Shown here one piece after another: positions 14,692 to 21,434 of a stretch of 35,492 nt of DNA; positions within the stretch are counted from its first letter, which is position 1, and each line of letters starts with the position of its first letter. This DNA comes from Micromonospora okii (GTDB lineage Bacteria > Actinomycetota > Actinomycetes > Mycobacteriales > Micromonosporaceae), in assembly GCF_020884795.1 (NCBI RefSeq), contig NZ_BBZF01000016.1, positions 327,068 through 362,559 of the forward strand, written 5' to 3'. The notes under the pieces are model-generated. The model worked only from the letters and a program-made list of their open reading frames with translations, had not been told where the DNA came from and ran no database searches. The translations under genes and the position numbers were made by a program.

Positions 14692-16044
14692 ATGCGCACC
14701 GTCCTGAGCCGCCCCGACTTCCGCCTGCTGTTCGGCGCGCTGCTGGCCAGCATGGCCGCCGAGTCGATCCTGCTGCTCGCCCTCGCGATCTGGGTGAAGG
14801 ACCTGACCGGCTCGGACGGGCTGGCCGGGGCGACGATCTTCGCGATCATCGCCCCGATGGTCCTCGCGCCGCTGGTCGGCTGGGCGGTCGACCGCTACCC
14901 CCGGCGGCGCTTCTTCGTCGCCGTGAACCTCGCCACGGCGCTCCTGCTCACGCCGCTGTTCACCGTCTCCGGCAGCGACGACGTCTGGCTCATCTACGTG
15001 GTGGCCGGCCTCTACGGGCTGTCGTACCTGACGTTGAACGCCACGCTGGCCGGGCTGATCCGGGACCTGGTCCCCGTCGAGCTGCTCGCCGAGGCCAACG
15101 GGGCGCTCCAGACCGTGCGCCAGGGACTGCGGCTGGGCGGGCCGCTGGCCGGGGCCGCGCTCTACGCCGCCGTCGGCGGCTGGCTGCTCACCGCGCTGGC
15201 GATGACCGGGTTCGTCGTGGCCGCCGCCGTCGTCGCCCCGCTGCGCGCGCCCGGCGCCCCCGCCGCAGGGACCGGGCTGCGCTGGTCGGCCGAGCTGGGA
15301 GCCGGGCTGCGCCACCTGGCCGGCACCCCGGCGCTGCGCCGGGCGCTGCTCGGCTACGGGCTCGGCTCGCTGGTGATGGGCTTCACCGAGTCGCTGATCT
15401 TCGCGTACGTCGACCTGGGCCTGCGCCGCGACGCCGCCTTCGTCGGCGTGCTGGTGGCGGTGCAGGGCGTGGGTGGGCTCGTCGGCGGGCTGCTCTCGGC
15501 CTCGGTGGTGCGCCGCGTCGGGGAGGTCGGCACCCTGGCCGCCGGAGTGGTCCTGTTCGGGCCGGCCGCGCTCGCCCTGGCGTACCCGAATCTCTGGCTC
15601 GGCACCGCGGCGCTGCTGCTGGCGGGGCTCTCCCTCCCGCTGATCACGGTGGGCCTCAACACGCTGATCCAGCGGAGCACCCCGGCGGGACTGCTCGGCC
15701 GGGTGGCGGCGGCGTCGGAGGCCCTGGTCAGCGCCCCGCAGGCGCTCTCCATCGGGGCGGGCGCGCTGCTCGTCGGCGTGTTCGACTACCGGCTGCTGTT
15801 CGCGCTGGTCGGCCTGACCACCACGGCGGCGGGTCTCTTCCTCTGGCGGGGCCGCCACCACCCGGCCCCCGCCACGCCCGCCACCCCGCCGCTCACGCTC
15901 CGCATCCCCCACCCCCGCCAGCCACCCGCCCCCGCTCCCACGCCCGCCCCCGTCGCCCCGGGCGCGCCCGCCGCCCCCGGCGCGCTCACCACTCCCGCCG
16001 TGCCCGCGAATACGCGGAAAGAGTGGCCATTCCACGTGGAATGA
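14692..16044 (+). CDS. Major facilitator superfamily transporter
   Basis: A 450-residue membrane protein with about twelve hydrophobic segments, in the MFS exporter style: FRLLFGALLASMAAESILLLALAIWVKDLTGS at the start, the motif-A-like loop VGWAVDRYPRRRFFVAV between helices 2 and 3, and NTLIQRSTPAGLLGRVAAASEAL in the second half. It probably exports a small molecule; the substrate is unknown. ATG 14692 has GAGGAG four bases upstream; the in-frame ATG 14680 overlaps that site and has none of its own. The last ~60 residues are Pro/Ala-rich low complexity, ending KEWPFHVE, which is encoded by the left half of the terminator hairpin. Confidence 0.9.
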   Translation: MRTVLSRPDFRLLFGALLASMAAESILLLALAIWVKDLTGSDGLAGATIFAIIAPMVLAPLVGWAVDRYPRRRFFVAVNLATALLLTPLFTVSGSDDVWLIYVVAGLYGLSYLTLNATLAGLIRDLVPVELLAEANGALQTVRQGLRLGGPLAGAALYAAVGGWLLTALAMTGFVVAAAVVAPLRAPGAPAAGTGLRWSAELGAGLRHLAGTPALRRALLGYGLGSLVMGFTESLIFAYVDLGLRRDAAFVGVLVAVQGVGGLVGGLLSASVVRRVGEVGTLAAGVVLFGPAALALAYPNLWLGTAALLLAGLSLPLITVGLNTLIQRSTPAGLLGRVAAASEALVSAPQALSIGAGALLVGVFDYRLLFALVGLTTTAAGLFLWRGRHHPAPATPATPPLTLRIPHPRQPPAPAPTPAPVAPGAPAAPGALTTPAVPANTRKEWPFHVE

Positions 16045-16056
16045 CCACTCTTTCCG
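16015..16056 (+). terminator. Long bidirectional hairpin overlapping the MFS stop codon
   Basis: CGGAAAGAGTGG (16015-16026) pairs with CCACTCTTTCCG (16045-16056); after one C-A mismatch, CATTCCA (16028-16034) pairs with TGGAATG (16037-16043). Its A/T-rich outer stem supplies a U-run in either direction. It lies between the convergent MFS and mycoredoxin genes and can serve both. The MFS stop (16042-16044) is inside the right arm. Confidence 0.85.
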
Positions 16057-16088
16057 GGAAACTGCGCGGGCCCCGCCCTGGGGAGGGG

Positions 16089-16331
16089 TCAGGAGGGGAG
16101 CGCGGCGAGGTGCTGCTTGACCTGGGTGATCGACGGGTTGGTCAGGGCGCTGCCGTCGGCGAAGCGCAGCGTCGGGACGGTCTGGTTGCCGCCGTTGACG
16201 CTCATCACGAAGTCCGCCGCCGCCGGGTCCTGCTCGATGTCGACCACCTGGTACGCGATGCCCTCCCGGTCGAGCTGCGACTTGAGCCGGTGGCAGTAGC
16301 CGCACCACGGGGTCGAGTACATCGTCAACAT
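16089..16331 (-). CDS. mrx1: Mycoredoxin (glutaredoxin-like thiol oxidoreductase)
   Basis: An 80-residue glutaredoxin-fold protein: MLTMYSTPWCGYCHRLKSQLDREGI with the active-site CGYC (Cys10 and Cys13), then the cis-Pro loop TVPTLRFADGSALTNPS. In actinobacteria such proteins (mycobacterial Mrx1, Rv3198A) reduce mycothiol mixed disulfides. The start at ATG 16331 is set by GGAGGA (16344-16339) 7 bases upstream; the frame extends further but without a site. It is divergent from uvrD2, exactly as in mycobacteria, which supports the assignment. Confidence 0.93.
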   Translation of the reverse strand: MLTMYSTPWCGYCHRLKSQLDREGIAYQVVDIEQDPAAADFVMSVNGGNQTVPTLRFADGSALTNPSITQVKQHLAALPS

Positions 16332-16382
16332 GATCAGGTCCTCCAAGATCTTCTGCCCGTCCGGGTCAGGCCAGGCTAACCG

Positions 16383-16421
16383 TTGCAACGCCAGGGCGAG
16401 CTGAGATGATTCCTCCCTGTG
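16383..16421 (+). promoter_or_regulatory. Promoter of uvrD2, probably leaderless
   Basis: TTGCAA (16383-16388) and GATGAT (16405-16410) are spaced 16 bp apart. The GTG start at 16419 follows eight bases after the -10, and the intervening TCCTCCCT has no Shine-Dalgarno, so the transcript probably begins at or next to the start codon. Confidence 0.5.
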
Positions 16422-18644
16422 GGGGATCACCGCGCGTCCGAACGGGTGCTCGCCGGGCTGGACCCGGAGCAGCGCTCGGCGGTGACCGCCCCGGCCGGCC
16501 CGGTCTGCATCCTGGCCGGCGCCGGCACCGGCAAGACCCGCGCGGTGACCTCCCGGATCGCCCACCGCGCGCTCACCGGGGACATCTCCGCCCGGCACGT
16601 GCTCGCGGTCACCTTCACCGCTCGCGCCGCCGCCGAGATGCGCGCCCGGCTCACCGCGCTGGGGGTCTCCGGAGTGCAGGCGCGGACCTTCCACGCCGCC
16701 GCGCTGCGCCAGGTGCGGTACTTCGCCCCCCGGCTGTTGCAGGGGCGGGCCATGCCGGAGCTGCTGGACAGCAAGGCGCGGGTCGTCACGCTCGCCGCCG
16801 CCCGGGTGGGCCTGCGGGCCGACCGGGCCACCGCCCGGGACCTGGCCGGCGAGATCGAGTGGGCCAAGTCGTCCCTGGTCGAGCCCGGGGAGTACGTGGT
16901 CGCGGCGGCCAAGGCGCTACGGGACACCCCGTACGAGCCGGCGAAGGTGGCCGAGGTCTTCACCGCGTACGAGCGGCTCAAGCGGGCCAACGGTGTGATC
17001 GACTTCGAGGACATGCTGCGCGCCGCGGTCTGGGGCATCGAGGAGCACCCGGACGTCGCCGAGCAGGTGCGCAGCCAGTACCGGCACTTCGTGGTCGACG
17101 AGTACCAGGACGTCAACCCGTTGCAGCAGCGGCTGCTGGAGGCGTGGCTGGGCGGCCGGGACGACCTGACCGTGGTCGGCGACGCCAGCCAGACGATCTA
17201 CTCGTTCACCGGGGCCACCTCGGCGTACCTGGTGGACTTCCCGCGTCGGCACCGCGCCGCCACCGTGGTCCGGCTGGTCCGGGACTACCGCTCCACCCCG
17301 CAGGTGGTGGGGCTGGCCAACGCGGTGATCTCCCAGGCCCGGGGCGCCGAGGCGCGGCTGCGGCTGGAGCTGAGCGGCCAGCGCCCGCCGGGCCCCGAGC
17401 CGGAGTTGAGGATCTTCACCGACGAGCCGGCCGAGGCCACCGCCGTGGCGGCCCGCTGCCGGGCCCTGGTTACCGCCGGCACCCCGGCCCGCGAGATCGC
17501 CGTGTTGTTCCGCACGAACGCCCAGTCCGAGGCGTACGAGAAGGCGCTCACCGAGGCCGAGGTGCCGTACGCGGTCCAGGGCGCGGAGCGGTTCTTCGAG
17601 CGCGCCGAGGTGCGGCAGGCGATGGTCGCGCTGCGGGCGGCCACCCGCTCGGTCCCCGGCGATACCCCGCTGCGGGACGCCGTGGTCGAGGGCCTGGCGG
17701 CGGTCGGCTGGGCCCCGGACGCCGCCCCGGCCGGCGGCGCGGCCCGGGAACGCTGGGAGGCCCTGGCCGCCCTGGTGCAGCTCGCGGAGGAGTTCGCGGC
17801 CTCACCGCCGGCGAGCGCGAGGAGTGAGCTTGCGAGCCCCGCAGTCGCGAGCGAAAGACTGGCAGAGCTGTCGATCGGGGAGGGTGCCGCCGTGGAGCGG
17901 CCGGCGACGCTGGCCGACTTCAACGACGAGCTGGCCCGCCGGGCCGCCCAGCAGCACGTGCCCACCGTCGAGGGGGTGACCCTGGCGTCGCTGCACTCGG
18001 CGAAGGGCCTGGAGTGGGACGCCGTCTTCCTCGTCGGGCTCTCCGAGGGCACCCTCCCCACCACGTACGCGAAGACGGCCGAGCAGGTCGAGGAGGAGCG
18101 CCGGCTGCTCTACGTCGGGATCACCCGGGCGCGGGAGTGGCTCTGGCTGTCGTACGCGGTGGCCCGCTCGCCGGGCGGACGGTCCCGGCGGCCGTCGCGC
18201 TTCCTGCCCCAGCTCGACCGCTCCGGCGGCGGCACGGAGCGGGCCGGTTCGGGCGCAGGTCCGGCGGCCCGCCGGGTCGAGCGCCGCCGCACTCAAATCG
18301 TCTCGTGCCGGATCTGCGGCGCGACCCTGCTCGCCGGCCCGGACCGCAAGCTCGGCCGCTGCCCGACCTGCCCCTCCGACATCGACGAGGACCTGCACGA
18401 GCGGCTGCGCGACTGGCGGGCCCGGGTGGCCGCCGCGCAGAAGGTCCCCGCGTACGTGGTCTTCACCGACGCCACCCTCACCGCGCTGGCGGAACGGCGG
18501 CCCGCCCGGCCCGAGGAGCTGATCGCGATCGCCGGCATCGGCCCCCGCAAGCTCGGCCTCTACGGGGAGCCGGTGCTGGCCCTCGTGGCGGGCGCGGCGG
18601 TCGAGGAAGTCTGCTCTGAGAAAACTTTGGAAATCGAGTCGTAA
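16419..18644 (+). CDS. uvrD2: ATP-dependent DNA helicase UvrD2
   Basis: A 741-residue superfamily 1A 3'-5' helicase. Motifs: Q motif LDPEQRSAV, Walker A AGAGTGKT (33-40), Ia VTFTARAAAEMRARL, Walker B VVDEYQD (225-231), motif [63 protein letters not shown]. After the motor comes a tetracysteine zinc element (Cys630, 633, 648, 651) and a C-terminal HRDC domain (about 660-735). This domain order defines mycobacterial UvrD2, an essential repair and replication helicase there. Residues about 465-480 (SARSELASPAVASERLAEL) look like a translated repeat element inserted between helicase domains. The stop codon overlaps the whiB7 promoter region. Confidence 0.96.
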   Translation: MGDHRASERVLAGLDPEQRSAVTAPAGPVCILAGAGTGKTRAVTSRIAHRALTGDISARHVLAVTFTARAAAEMRARLTALGVSGVQARTFHAAALRQVRYFAPRLLQGRAMPELLDSKARVVTLAAARVGLRADRATARDLAGEIEWAKSSLVEPGEYVVAAAKALRDTPYEPAKVAEVFTAYERLKRANGVIDFEDMLRAAVWGIEEHPDVAEQVRSQYRHFVVDEYQDVNPLQQRLLEAWLGGRDDLTVVGDASQTIYSFTGATSAYLVDFPRRHRAATVVRLVRDYRSTPQVVGLANAVISQARGAEARLRLELSGQRPPGPEPELRIFTDEPAEATAVAARCRALVTAGTPAREIAVLFRTNAQSEAYEKALTEAEVPYAVQGAERFFERAEVRQAMVALRAATRSVPGDTPLRDAVVEGLAAVGWAPDAAPAGGAARERWEALAALVQLAEEFAASPPASARSELASPAVASERLAELSIGEGAAVERPATLADFNDELARRAAQQHVPTVEGVTLASLHSAKGLEWDAVFLVGLSEGTLPTTYAKTAEQVEEERRLLYVGITRAREWLWLSYAVARSPGGRSRRPSRFLPQLDRSGGGTERAGSGAGPAARRVERRRTQIVSCRICGATLLAGPDRKLGRCPTCPSDIDEDLHERLRDWRARVAAAQKVPAYVVFTDATLTALAERRPARPEELIAIAGIGPRKLGLYGEPVLALVAGAAVEEVCSEKTLEIES
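17811..17857 (+). repeat. REP-like palindromic element inserted in uvrD2
   Basis: About 47 bp beginning GCGAGCGCGAGGAGTGAGCT contain a stem, GCTTGCGA (17828-17835) with TCGCGAGC (17845-17852), closed by a 9-base loop. Composition differs from the flanking coding DNA and the encoded peptide (SARSELASPAVASER) matches no helicase motif. It adds about 16 residues in frame in a part of domain 2B that tolerates length changes. I recall similar sequences being repeated in Micromonospora genomes, but cannot verify this here. Confidence 0.6.
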
Positions 18645-18650
18645 ATTCGT

Positions 18651-18680
18651 TTGCTCTCGCCCCGGGACGAGGAATAGCCT
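18651..18680 (+). promoter_or_regulatory. whiB7 promoter
   Basis: TTGCTC (18651-18656) and TAGCCT (18675-18680) are 18 bp apart. Just upstream lies AT-rich GTAAATTCG (18641-18649), next to the uvrD2 stop. WhiB7 proteins with an AT hook bind such an AT-rich stretch directly upstream of the -35 of their own promoter, so autoregulation is likely. Transcription would begin near 18687, giving a leader of about 470 bases. Confidence 0.65.
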
Positions 18681-18771
18681 CATGGCACACCTCGGGGAGC
18701 GGCACCATTCGGGCTGCTCAGCCGGGGTGCAGGCCCGGTCAACTTCGAGGCACGTCAGGGAGGTGGCACCA

Positions 18772-19026
18772 ATGGAGATCTACACCTATGAGCGTCCGGC
18801 GGCGCTGTCCGCTGCCGTCGCCCCGCTGTCGGCCGTCCGGGTGGCCCTGGCCGCTCGGCCCTCGGCTTCGCAGGCGCACCAGGTTCGGGCTCAGGCCGAG
18901 CTGAACCCGACCGCCGTGCCGCTCACCGGAGTCAACGGGAGCAGTGGCTTCACGGGCATGGGCATCGCCGGCGCTGTCAAGCGCACGGATGCCCGCGGCG
19001 TTCCACCTCGAGGTAGACCGGTCTGA
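18772..19026 (+). CDS. Upstream ORF (leader peptide) controlling whiB7
   Basis: An 84-codon ORF with an excellent Shine-Dalgarno, GGGAGGTGG (18758-18766), five bases before its ATG. The peptide is rich in Ala (about a quarter of residues), with Val, Arg and Ser, and resembles no protein domain. Its TGA (19024-19026) sits inside the antiterminator hairpin. In mycobacteria and Streptomyces, whiB7/wblC is preceded by such an ORF; slowed translation, for example by ribosome-targeting antibiotics or amino-acid shortage, lets RNA polymerase pass the terminator. The Ala-rich sequence fits a sensor of Ala-tRNA supply. Upstream in-frame ATG 18682 lies at the predicted start of the transcript and lacks a site. 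Confidence 0.8.
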   Translation: MEIYTYERPAALSAAVAPLSAVRVALAARPSASQAHQVRAQAELNPTAVPLTGVNGSSGFTGMGIAGAVKRTDARGVPPRGRPV

Positions 19027-19093
19027 TCACCAGACCACCGGCTCACCTCGAGGCCGCGGAACCCGCTACCGGGATCCGCGGCCTCAAATTTTT
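19006..19093 (+). promoter_or_regulatory. Terminator/antiterminator switch in the whiB7 leader
   Basis: Terminator: GAGGCCGCGGA (19050-19060) pairs perfectly with TCCGCGGCCTC (19075-19085), with an inner CCCG/CGGG stem, followed by AAATTTTT (19086-19093). Antiterminator: CCTCGAGGT (19006-19014) pairs with ACCTCGAGG (19045-19053), enclosing GGTCT/AGACC (19020-19024 with 19032-19036). The two folds share 19050-19053 and cannot coexist. A ribosome finishing the leader ORF covers 19006-19030, blocks the antiterminator and so allows termination; a ribosome stalled earlier leaves it free to form. Confidence 0.85.
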
Positions 19094-19157
19094 GCCCCGC
19101 CGAAGTACGTCGGAAATCCGATCCACGAGATCGAAGTGAGAGAGAGGTGACCGGGAG

Positions 19158-19523
19158 ATGAGTCTGGCGTTGGCCCCCCTCGACGTGAGCGTCGAGCTGG
19201 AGGCGAACCTGCCCTGCCGGAAGTTCGACCCCGACCTGTGGTTCTCCGACTCGCCCGCCGAGCTCGAGCTGGCCAAGTCGCTCTGCGGGGACTGCCCGCT
19301 GCGCGTCGAGTGCCTCGCCGGCGCGGTCGAGCGGGCCGAGCCCTGGGGCGTCTGGGGCGGCGAGATCTTCGAGCGTGGCGCGGTCGTCCCGCGCAAGCGG
19401 CCCCGGGGCCGCCCGCGCAAGGAGGACGTCGCGCGTGACGCCGCGCTGAAGGTCGAGGCCGAGGCGCGCCTGGAGGCCAGTGGGCTGTCCCGGTCGCGTA
19501 CCACCGTCCGGCTGGCTGCCTGA
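19158..19523 (+). CDS. whiB7: WhiB7 transcription factor
   Basis: A 121-residue Wbl protein. The four iron-sulfur cysteines are Cys20, Cys43, Cys46 and Cys52 (CGDCPLRVEC); the turn GVWGG is at 64-68; and an AT hook RGRPRK is at 83-88. The AT hook after GVWGG distinguishes WhiB7/WblC from other Wbl proteins. It binds the primary sigma factor and AT-rich DNA upstream of the -35 to switch on intrinsic antibiotic-resistance genes, including its own. ATG 19158 follows AGAGAGGTGA with 7 bases spacing. Its length, the upstream uvrD2 and its attenuated leader all agree with the assignment. Confidence 0.97.
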   Translation: MSLALAPLDVSVELEANLPCRKFDPDLWFSDSPAELELAKSLCGDCPLRVECLAGAVERAEPWGVWGGEIFERGAVVPRKRPRGRPRKEDVARDAALKVEAEARLEASGLSRSRTTVRLAA

Positions 19524-19586
19524 CCCCCGATCCGCACGACCCGCCGGTGCCGAACCGGCCCGGTAAAACCAGAGAGAGCCGAGAAC

Positions 19587-19766
19587 ATGCTGCACATGCC
19601 GAACGGAATCGTCGAGATGCAACTACTGAACGAAGCGTTGTCCCGGGCCCGAATGCCCCGGCCTCAGGCCGGTCGCACCACCACGAGCACTGAGGCAACC
19701 CGCACCGCCCGTACCGTCGCGATGAACGGCCGCTCCCAGTCGGCCCGCGACCTGGGCGTCCTGTAA
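19587..19766 (+). CDS. Possible 59-residue protein downstream of whiB7
   Basis: ATG 19587 opens a 59-codon frame to TAA 19764-19766: MLHMPNGIVEMQLLNEALSR at the start, then a Thr/Arg-rich middle, ending SARDLGVL. The site AGAGAGAGCCGAG before it is only fair. It begins 63 bp after the whiB7 stop and ends just before a strong terminator, so it is on the whiB7 transcript. The first half could form an amphipathic helix (IVEMQLLNEALSRAR). I recognise no family. Being co-transcribed it would be induced with whiB7. Confidence 0.5.
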   Translation: MLHMPNGIVEMQLLNEALSRARMPRPQAGRTTTSTEATRTARTVAMNGRSQSARDLGVL

Positions 19767-19780
19767 CCGATCACGAACCG

Positions 19781-19818
19781 CGAGGGGCGGGGCGGCCGGC
19801 CGGCCGCCCCGCCCCTCG
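19781..19818 (+). terminator. Perfect 19-bp palindrome between whiB7 and the ABC1 kinase
   Basis: A 38-bp sequence, CGAGGGGCGGGGCGGCCGG (19781-19799) followed by its exact complement (19800-19818). In RNA a loop of at least three bases would open at the centre. It lies between convergent genes and can end both, though without a U-tract. Confidence 0.8.
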
Positions 19819-19826
19819 TCGTCGGG

Positions 19827-21158
19827 TCACCCCACCGGGGCGAAGCCCGGCAGCCAGCGCTCCAGGATCGACCGGTACGGCGCCTCGGCCTCCAGCTGGC
19901 AGAGCACACCGATCGAGCCGAGCGTCACCCGGTGGATCATCAGGTACGACGGCGGCAGGTTGAGCTGCCGGCTGAGCTGGTACGCGGGTGAGCGCGGGCT
20001 GGCCAGCCGGGTCGCCTCGGCCCGCAGCCAGGCCCGGGTGAAGCGGAACCGCTCCTCGGCGATGGGGGCCAGCATCGGCCGGAGGAAGTCCAGCACGGCC
20101 TGGGCGTCGATCGGCTCGGTGGCGCTGATGAAGCCCTCCCGGCGCAGCCCGTCGACCACGGCGTCCGCCTCGCCGCGCAACGCCAGCGCGGCCAGTCGCC
20201 CGATCGGCTCGGGCGTACCCTCCGGCATCCGGGCCACCCCGCCGAAGTCGATCACGCCGAGCCGGCCGTCCGGCAGCAGCCGGAAGTTGCCCGGGTGCGG
20301 GTCGGCGTGCAGCAGGCCGGCCCGGGCCGGCGCGGAGAGGTGCAGGATCGCCATGAGCCGCCCCGCCTCGTCGCGCTGCTCCCGGGTGCCCTCCCGGATG
20401 ATGTCGGCCAGCGGGGTGCCCACGACCCACTCGGTGACCAGCACCCGGGGGGTCGCGGCGAGCACCGCCGGGACGAAGATCTCCTCGTCGTCGGCGTACG
20501 CGGCGGCGAAGGCCCGCTGCGACTCGGCCTCCAGCTCGTAGTCCAGCTCCTCGGTGATCCGCTCCCGCAGCTCGGCCAGCAGCGGCTTGACGTCGAGCCC
20601 CGGCTGGATCGCCCGGAACATGCCGCTCAGCCGGGAGAGCTGCCGGAGGTCGGCGAGCAGCGCCTCCCCGGCCCCCGGGTACTGGATCTTGACGGCCGCG
20701 TCGCGCGGCGGGCCGCCGTCCGGGTCCCGCCATACCGCCCGGTGCACTTGGCCGATGCTGGCCGCGGCGGCCGGGGAGTCGTCGAAGGAGTCGAAGTGGT
20801 CCCGCCAGCCCGGGCCGAGCTGCTCGGCGAGCACCCGGTGCACGGTGGCCACGGGCAGCGGCGGGGCCGCCTCCTGGAGCTTGGTGAGGGCCTGCCGGTA
20901 GGGGGCGGCGATCTCCTCCGGCAGGGCCGCCTCGAAGACCGACAACGCCTGGCCGAACTTCATCGCCCCGCCCTTGAGCTGGCCCAGCACGCTGAACAGT
21001 TGCTCGGCGGTGCGCTGCTGGATCTCGGCGGAGATGACGTCGGACGCCAACCCGGTGACGCGCTTGCCCATGCCGAGGACGGTCCGGCCGGCGAAGCCGA
21101 GCGGCAGAGCGGCGAGCTTGGCGGTCCGGGACACGGCCCGGCGCGGGATGTCGGTCAC
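19827..21158 (-). CDS. ABC1/UbiB-family atypical kinase (AarF-like)
   Basis: A 443-residue protein of the UbiB/ADCK family. The hallmark motifs are present: KFGQ in MKFGQALSV (67-70), the Ala-rich loop AAAASIGQVHRA replacing the kinase Gly loop (130-141), VKIQYPG with the catalytic Lys (157), LLHADPHPGNF (282-292), and the metal-binding IDFGGVA (303-309). These proteins are atypical ATPases or kinases connected to isoprenoid-quinone and lipid metabolism. In mycobacteria the homologue next to whiB7 (Rv3197) has been linked to macrolide resistance. Start GTG 21158; no membrane helix stands out at the C-terminus. Confidence 0.92.
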   Translation of the reverse strand: MTDIPRRAVSRTAKLAALPLGFAGRTVLGMGKRVTGLASDVISAEIQQRTAEQLFSVLGQLKGGAMKFGQALSVFEAALPEEIAAPYRQALTKLQEAAPPLPVATVHRVLAEQLGPGWRDHFDSFDDSPAAAASIGQVHRAVWRDPDGGPPRDAAVKIQYPGAGEALLADLRQLSRLSGMFRAIQPGLDVKPLLAELRERITEELDYELEAESQRAFAAAYADDEEIFVPAVLAATPRVLVTEWVVGTPLADIIREGTREQRDEAGRLMAILHLSAPARAGLLHADPHPGNFRLLPDGRLGVIDFGGVARMPEGTPEPIGRLAALALRGEADAVVDGLRREGFISATEPIDAQAVLDFLRPMLAPIAEERFRFTRAWLRAEATRLASPRSPAYQLSRQLNLPPSYLMIHRVTLGSIGVLCQLEAEAPYRSILERWLPGFAPVG

Positions 21159-21253
21159 CCGGCCATTGTTACCGACTCGGCGGCCCTGCGGCTGCTTCGC
21201 TGCCGGGCCGGACCCGCCCGGGCCCGGATCGTGGCCGTCCCGCGCCCGAATCA

Positions 21254-21434
21254 GCCTCCTTGCCCGGATTGCTCGCGCGCCGGCGCGCCGGTTCGGCCTC
21301 CCCCGGCGTGCGGCCTCCTCGCCCGGATCGCTCGCGTGGGGGCGCGCCGGTCACCGGCCCCGCCCGGTGTGCGGCCTCCTTGTCCCGGATTGCTCGCGCG
21401 GCGGCGCGCCGGTCATCGGCCCCGCCCGGCGCAC
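21254..21434 (-). repeat. Three imperfect ~60-bp tandem repeats
   Basis: Units begin with GCCTCCT at 21254, 21313 and 21374 and share GCCCGGAT(T/C)GCTCGCG and GGCGCGCCGG, with a period of 59-61 bp. The third copy includes the ThiF-like stop codon (21413-21415) and the last few codons. The unit length is not a multiple of three. It fills most of the spacer between the kinase start and the ThiF-like gene end. Confidence 0.75.
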
